NCBI GenBank assembly: GCA_031255875.1
Contig: JAIRRR010000291.1
Coordinates: forward strand, 1-7,950
Reading direction: 5' to 3'
Origin: Treponema sp.
GTDB lineage: Bacteria > Spirochaetota > Spirochaetia > Treponematales > Breznakiellaceae
DNA: 7,950 nt
In this document: in pieces, positions 6,227 to 7,950 of the stretch
Layout of the letters: every line of letters begins with the position of its first letter
Numbering within the stretch: the stretch's first letter is position 1
The notes under the pieces: model-generated
What the model was told of the DNA's origin: nothing
Seen by the model: the letters and a program-made list of their open reading frames with translations, nothing else
The model's database searches: none
Position numbers and translations under genes: made by a program

Positions 6227-7567
6227 CTAAATGTTGAACGCCGCCTTGGCTATTGAAAAATAGATAACCAGCGACGCGCCGTCCACTATCGTCGTGATAA
6301 GCGGGGCGGCCATTATGGCGGGGTCCACCTTTAACCGTTTCGCGAACATGGGCAGTATGCAGCCCACGCTTTTTGCCGTCAGCACCGTCGCGAACAGGCT
6401 CAAGGTAACCGTAAGGGACAGCGCCGCGTTCCTGCCGTTCATAAGATAAATGCGTATAAAATTGATAGAGCTCAGGGCTATGCCGCAGAGCGCGGCTATG
6501 CGTATCTCCTTCCAGAACACGCGCAGCATATCTTTTAACCGTATCTCTCCCAGGGCCATGCCGCGGATAACCAGCGTCGACGCCTGGGTGCCCGCGTTCC
6601 CGCCGGTGTCCATCAGCATGGGGATAAAGGCGACCAGGACGGGCAGCACCGCCAGGGCTTCCTCAAAGCCGGAGATAATGCTGCCGGTGATCGTCGCCGA
6701 CAGCATGAGCACCAGGAGCCAGACTATGCGGTTGCTCGCGAGCTTCAGGATGCTCGTTTTAAGGTAGGGCTCGTCGGAAGGGGCCAGGGCGCCCATCTTC
6801 TCAAAGTCTTCGGTGTTTTCCTCTTCGATAACATTCACAATATCGTCAACAGTAATAATGCCGACAAGCCGCTGTTCCGTATCGACCACCGGCATGGCGA
6901 GCAGCCCGTATTTCCTGAACATGCCGGCAACCTTTTCCTGATCGTCGGTAGTCTGGGTAAAGACAAGCTTGGTATCCATAATGTCGCCAATCCGCTCGTC
7001 GGGCTTCGCCAGCATCAGCGTTTTCGCCGAAACCACGCCGACAAGCATTCTGTCGCGCCGAATCACATAACAGGTATAGATAGTCTCCCTGTTAAGGCCC
7101 GTTTCCCGGATAGCGTCAAACGCCTCCCGGACCGTGGCGTCCTCGCGCAGATCGACGTACTCGGTAGTCATGATGCTCCCGGCGGAATCTTCCGGGTAGC
7201 GCAAAAGCTGGTTGATGACGGTTCTTTTTTCCGGGTTGACGTTCTGCAATACGCGCTTTACCACGTTGGCGGGCATTTCCTCGATAAAATCCACCGCGTC
7301 GTCGGCAAACAGGCTGTTCACGATTTCGCCGATTTCGCTGTCGGTAAGCGCTTCTATAATAATCTGCTGCTCGTCCGCGTCGATATACGAAAACACGTCG
7401 GCCGCCATGCTTTTTGACAGCATACGGTAAAGCTGGATTATTTTTTCCCTGCTTAAGCCCTCGAAAACATCGGCAATATCCGCAGTGTTCATCTGCGGGA
7501 GCAATGCCTTGAGCCTTGCCATATCAATCTGGCCGTTGTCCATTAGTAACAGTAATTGCTCTTTCAT
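6227..7567 (-). CDS. mgtE: Magnesium transporter/channel MgtE
   Basis: MgtE (SLC41-like) Mg2+ channel, 446 aa, full length. It forms a homodimer in the inner membrane and closes when Mg2+ fills sites in its cytoplasmic domain. Domains in order: N-terminal helical superfold (about 1-125) with Asp/Glu-rich segments such as FADDAVDFIEEMP (87-99); first CBS domain starting RYPEDSAGSIMTTEYVDL (123-140); second CBS domain from IMDTKLVFTQTT (196-207) to GIITVDDIVNVIEEE (236-250); plug helix region (251-275); and about five membrane helices from 279. The last part has the signature PMLMDTGGNAGTQAS (316-330) and DPAIMAAPLITTIVDGASL (415-433); the aspartates in these correspond to the pore region in characterised MgtE. 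ATG 7567 has AGGAGG (7576-7581) with 8 nt spacing. The gene is monocistronic as far as visible, behind a long leader with an upstream ORF. Confidence 0.97.
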   Translation of the reverse strand: MKEQLLLLMDNGQIDMARLKALLPQMNTADIADVFEGLSREKIIQLYRMLSKSMAADVFSYIDADEQQIIIEALTDSEIGEIVNSLFADDAVDFIEEMPANVVKRVLQNVNPEKRTVINQLLRYPEDSAGSIMTTEYVDLREDATVREAFDAIRETGLNRETIYTCYVIRRDRMLVGVVSAKTLMLAKPDERIGDIMDTKLVFTQTTDDQEKVAGMFRKYGLLAMPVVDTEQRLVGIITVDDIVNVIEEENTEDFEKMGALAPSDEPYLKTSILKLASNRIVWLLVLMLSATITGSIISGFEEALAVLPVLVAFIPMLMDTGGNAGTQASTLVIRGMALGEIRLKDMLRVFWKEIRIAALCGIALSSINFIRIYLMNGRNAALSLTVTLSLFATVLTAKSVGCILPMFAKRLKVDPAIMAAPLITTIVDGASLVIYFSIAKAAFNI

Positions 7568-7585
7568 AGAATCATCCTCCTAAAG

Positions 7586-7617
7586 TTTGTAACGGGAACC
7601 CTGGAAACGCTTACAAA
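7586..7617 (-). promoter_or_regulatory. Hairpin adjoining the mgtE ribosome binding site
   Basis: TTTGTAACG (plus strand 7586-7594) pairs with CGCTTACAAA (7608-7617) with one bulged base and a 13-nt loop. On the mRNA the stem ends 4 nt before AGGAGG. It could present the ribosome site in an open form, or be one half of a switch between alternative leader folds. Confidence 0.45.
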
Positions 7618-7706
7618 ACATCGAAAGATCCGGGCAGGAAAACCGGAACAAAATACGCGACACACTATTTACGCGCGGATCCTGGAGGACAGAGAACCGG
7701 AACAGA

Positions 7707-7829
7707 TCAGGGCAAGGCAGGCGCGGACGGTTTGCACAGGCAAAGGCTTTGACACCCGCGGCTTGCGGTACTGTTCTTACTACTACCGTAAGGGTCGCTG
7801 TCCGCGCTTTCGGCTTTGCGTAAGCCCAT
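7707..7829 (-). CDS. Short upstream ORF (40 codons) in the mgtE leader, putative leader peptide
   Basis: A 40-codon ORF, ATG at 7829 to TGA at 7707-7709, preceded by AGGAGG (7835-7840) with 5 nt spacing. The ten bases CTTTAGGAGG are identical at this ribosome site and at that of mgtE. The peptide is hydrophilic and Ser-rich in the first half (residues 8-28). It then has CQSLCLC (26-32) and a Pro/Ala-rich end, KPSAPALP (33-40). It has no membrane segment and no family I recognise. It lies between the mgtE promoter and mgtE, ending 139 nt before the mgtE ATG. Codons such as TTA, GGT and three AGT are unlike the GC-ending codons of neighbouring genes. This suggests that RNA structure or translation kinetics, rather than the peptide itself, may be what is conserved. 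The Mg2+-responsive mgtA leader of enterobacteria also uses a short proline-containing ORF; a comparable role here is inference. Confidence 0.5.
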   Translation of the reverse strand: MGLRKAESADSDPYGSSKNSTASRGCQSLCLCKPSAPALP

Positions 7830-7880
7830 GTAAACCTCCTAAAGACGGGAATAAGGGAAAGAAAATCCCCTTTGATATAA

Positions 7881-7908
7881 AGTATACGATTCCGGAAAAA
7901 TTTGTCAA
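7881..7908 (-). promoter_or_regulatory. Sigma-70-type promoter of the mgtE leader
   Basis: On the minus strand, a perfect -35 box TTGACA (7903-7908), a 16-bp spacer and a -10 box TATACT (7881-7886, 5 of 6 matches) lie in an AT-rich patch. It is the best promoter match in the window. The predicted transcription start is near 7874, about 45 nt before the upstream ORF and about 307 nt before mgtE. No promoter of similar quality was seen closer to mgtE, so the long leader is probably always transcribed with it. Confidence 0.75.
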
Positions 7909-7950
7909 GCAGGAGGGGGGCCTGTTACCATACGGCGGGCCCGCCGCGCA

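Larger units (their letters stand above)
7568..7874 (-). promoter_or_regulatory. Long structured 5' leader of mgtE, candidate cis-regulatory RNA
   Basis: Transcription from the promoter at 7881-7908 should start near 7874, giving about 307 nt before the mgtE ATG. Pairings seen (written as plus-strand positions): 7812-7816 with 7822-7826; an exact 8-bp long-range stem 7721-7728 with 7800-7807; a tetraloop hairpin 7731-7744 next to it; two mutually exclusive 5-bp stems, 7776-7780/7788-7792 or 7766-7770/7784-7788; ACCC/GGGT at 7754-7757/7792-7795; and a 9-bp stem with one bulge, 7586-7594/7608-7617, ending 4 nt from the mgtE Shine-Dalgarno. Long leaders controlled by Mg2+ are common for Mg2+ transporter genes. 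I did not recognise the conserved blocks of the M-box or another named riboswitch. Apart from the upstream ORF, the stretch holds no gene. Confidence 0.5.

Noticed and set aside
7715..7822. c-di-GMP-I (GEMM) or glycine riboswitch
   Set aside because: ACGCAAAGCC and CAAACC on the minus strand, and GGACAGAG and CAGGCAAAGG on the plus strand, resemble fragments of these classes, but the pieces are in the wrong order and spacing.
7568..7874. M-box (Mg2+) riboswitch in the mgtE leader
   Set aside because: Context and length fit, but I could not find the conserved GUGAGGCUCC-like opening or the GCUAAAGCUC-like closing blocks; an Rfam scan would decide.
7925..7950. 3' end of another minus-strand gene (in-frame TAA at 7925-7927) with a 14-bp GC palindrome at 7933-7946
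   Set aside because: Only eight codons are visible, too few to support a gene; the palindrome could be coding sequence or part of a terminator.

Overview
The window is GC-rich, tightly packed bacterial chromosome with housekeeping and transport genes; no phage, insertion sequence, CRISPR, tRNA or rRNA is visible. The best guess for the source is a spirochaete, perhaps a termite-gut Treponema relative. This is inference from the signal peptide style (short Ala/Leu core ending VFA-SG, then a Gly/Ser/Gln-rich start) and from the gene set; no taxonomic marker was compared.

Layout. Positions 1-590, minus strand: N-terminal part of a Cof-type HAD phosphatase, cut by the window edge. Divergent from it, 662-2381 plus: chromosome partitioning pair parA-parB, overlapping by 17 nt, with an extended -10 box so close to the parA ATG that the mRNA may be leaderless. 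Positions 2419-6181 plus: a three-gene TRAP transporter operon of the TAXI type. It consists of a periplasmic binding protein, a DUF1850 putative lipoprotein and a 4TM/12TM fused permease, preceded by a good promoter with a 14-bp perfect palindrome over the -10 box. A perfect 11-bp stem-loop at 6190-6226 ends this operon and touches the stop codon of the convergent mgtE gene (6227-7567 minus), which encodes a Mg2+ channel/transporter with CBS domains.

The least ordinary part is the stretch upstream of mgtE (7568-7908 minus). A strong promoter drives a leader of about 307 nt. The leader contains a 40-codon upstream ORF with a very good ribosome binding site, a body full of complementary segments (including an exact 8-bp stem inside the ORF), a CU-rich segment just after the ORF stop that can pair with the mgtE Shine-Dalgarno, and a hairpin next to that Shine-Dalgarno. 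This looks like a translation-responsive or ion-responsive control region for mgtE. I did not recognise it as an M-box.

Functionally, the TAXI operon would be a secondary transporter for a small organic acid: the binding protein captures it in the periplasm, the fused permease carries it in with an ion gradient, and the DUF1850 protein has an unknown accessory role. ParA and ParB act on the chromosome origin region; mgtE controls Mg2+ homeostasis. The groups share no obvious pathway.
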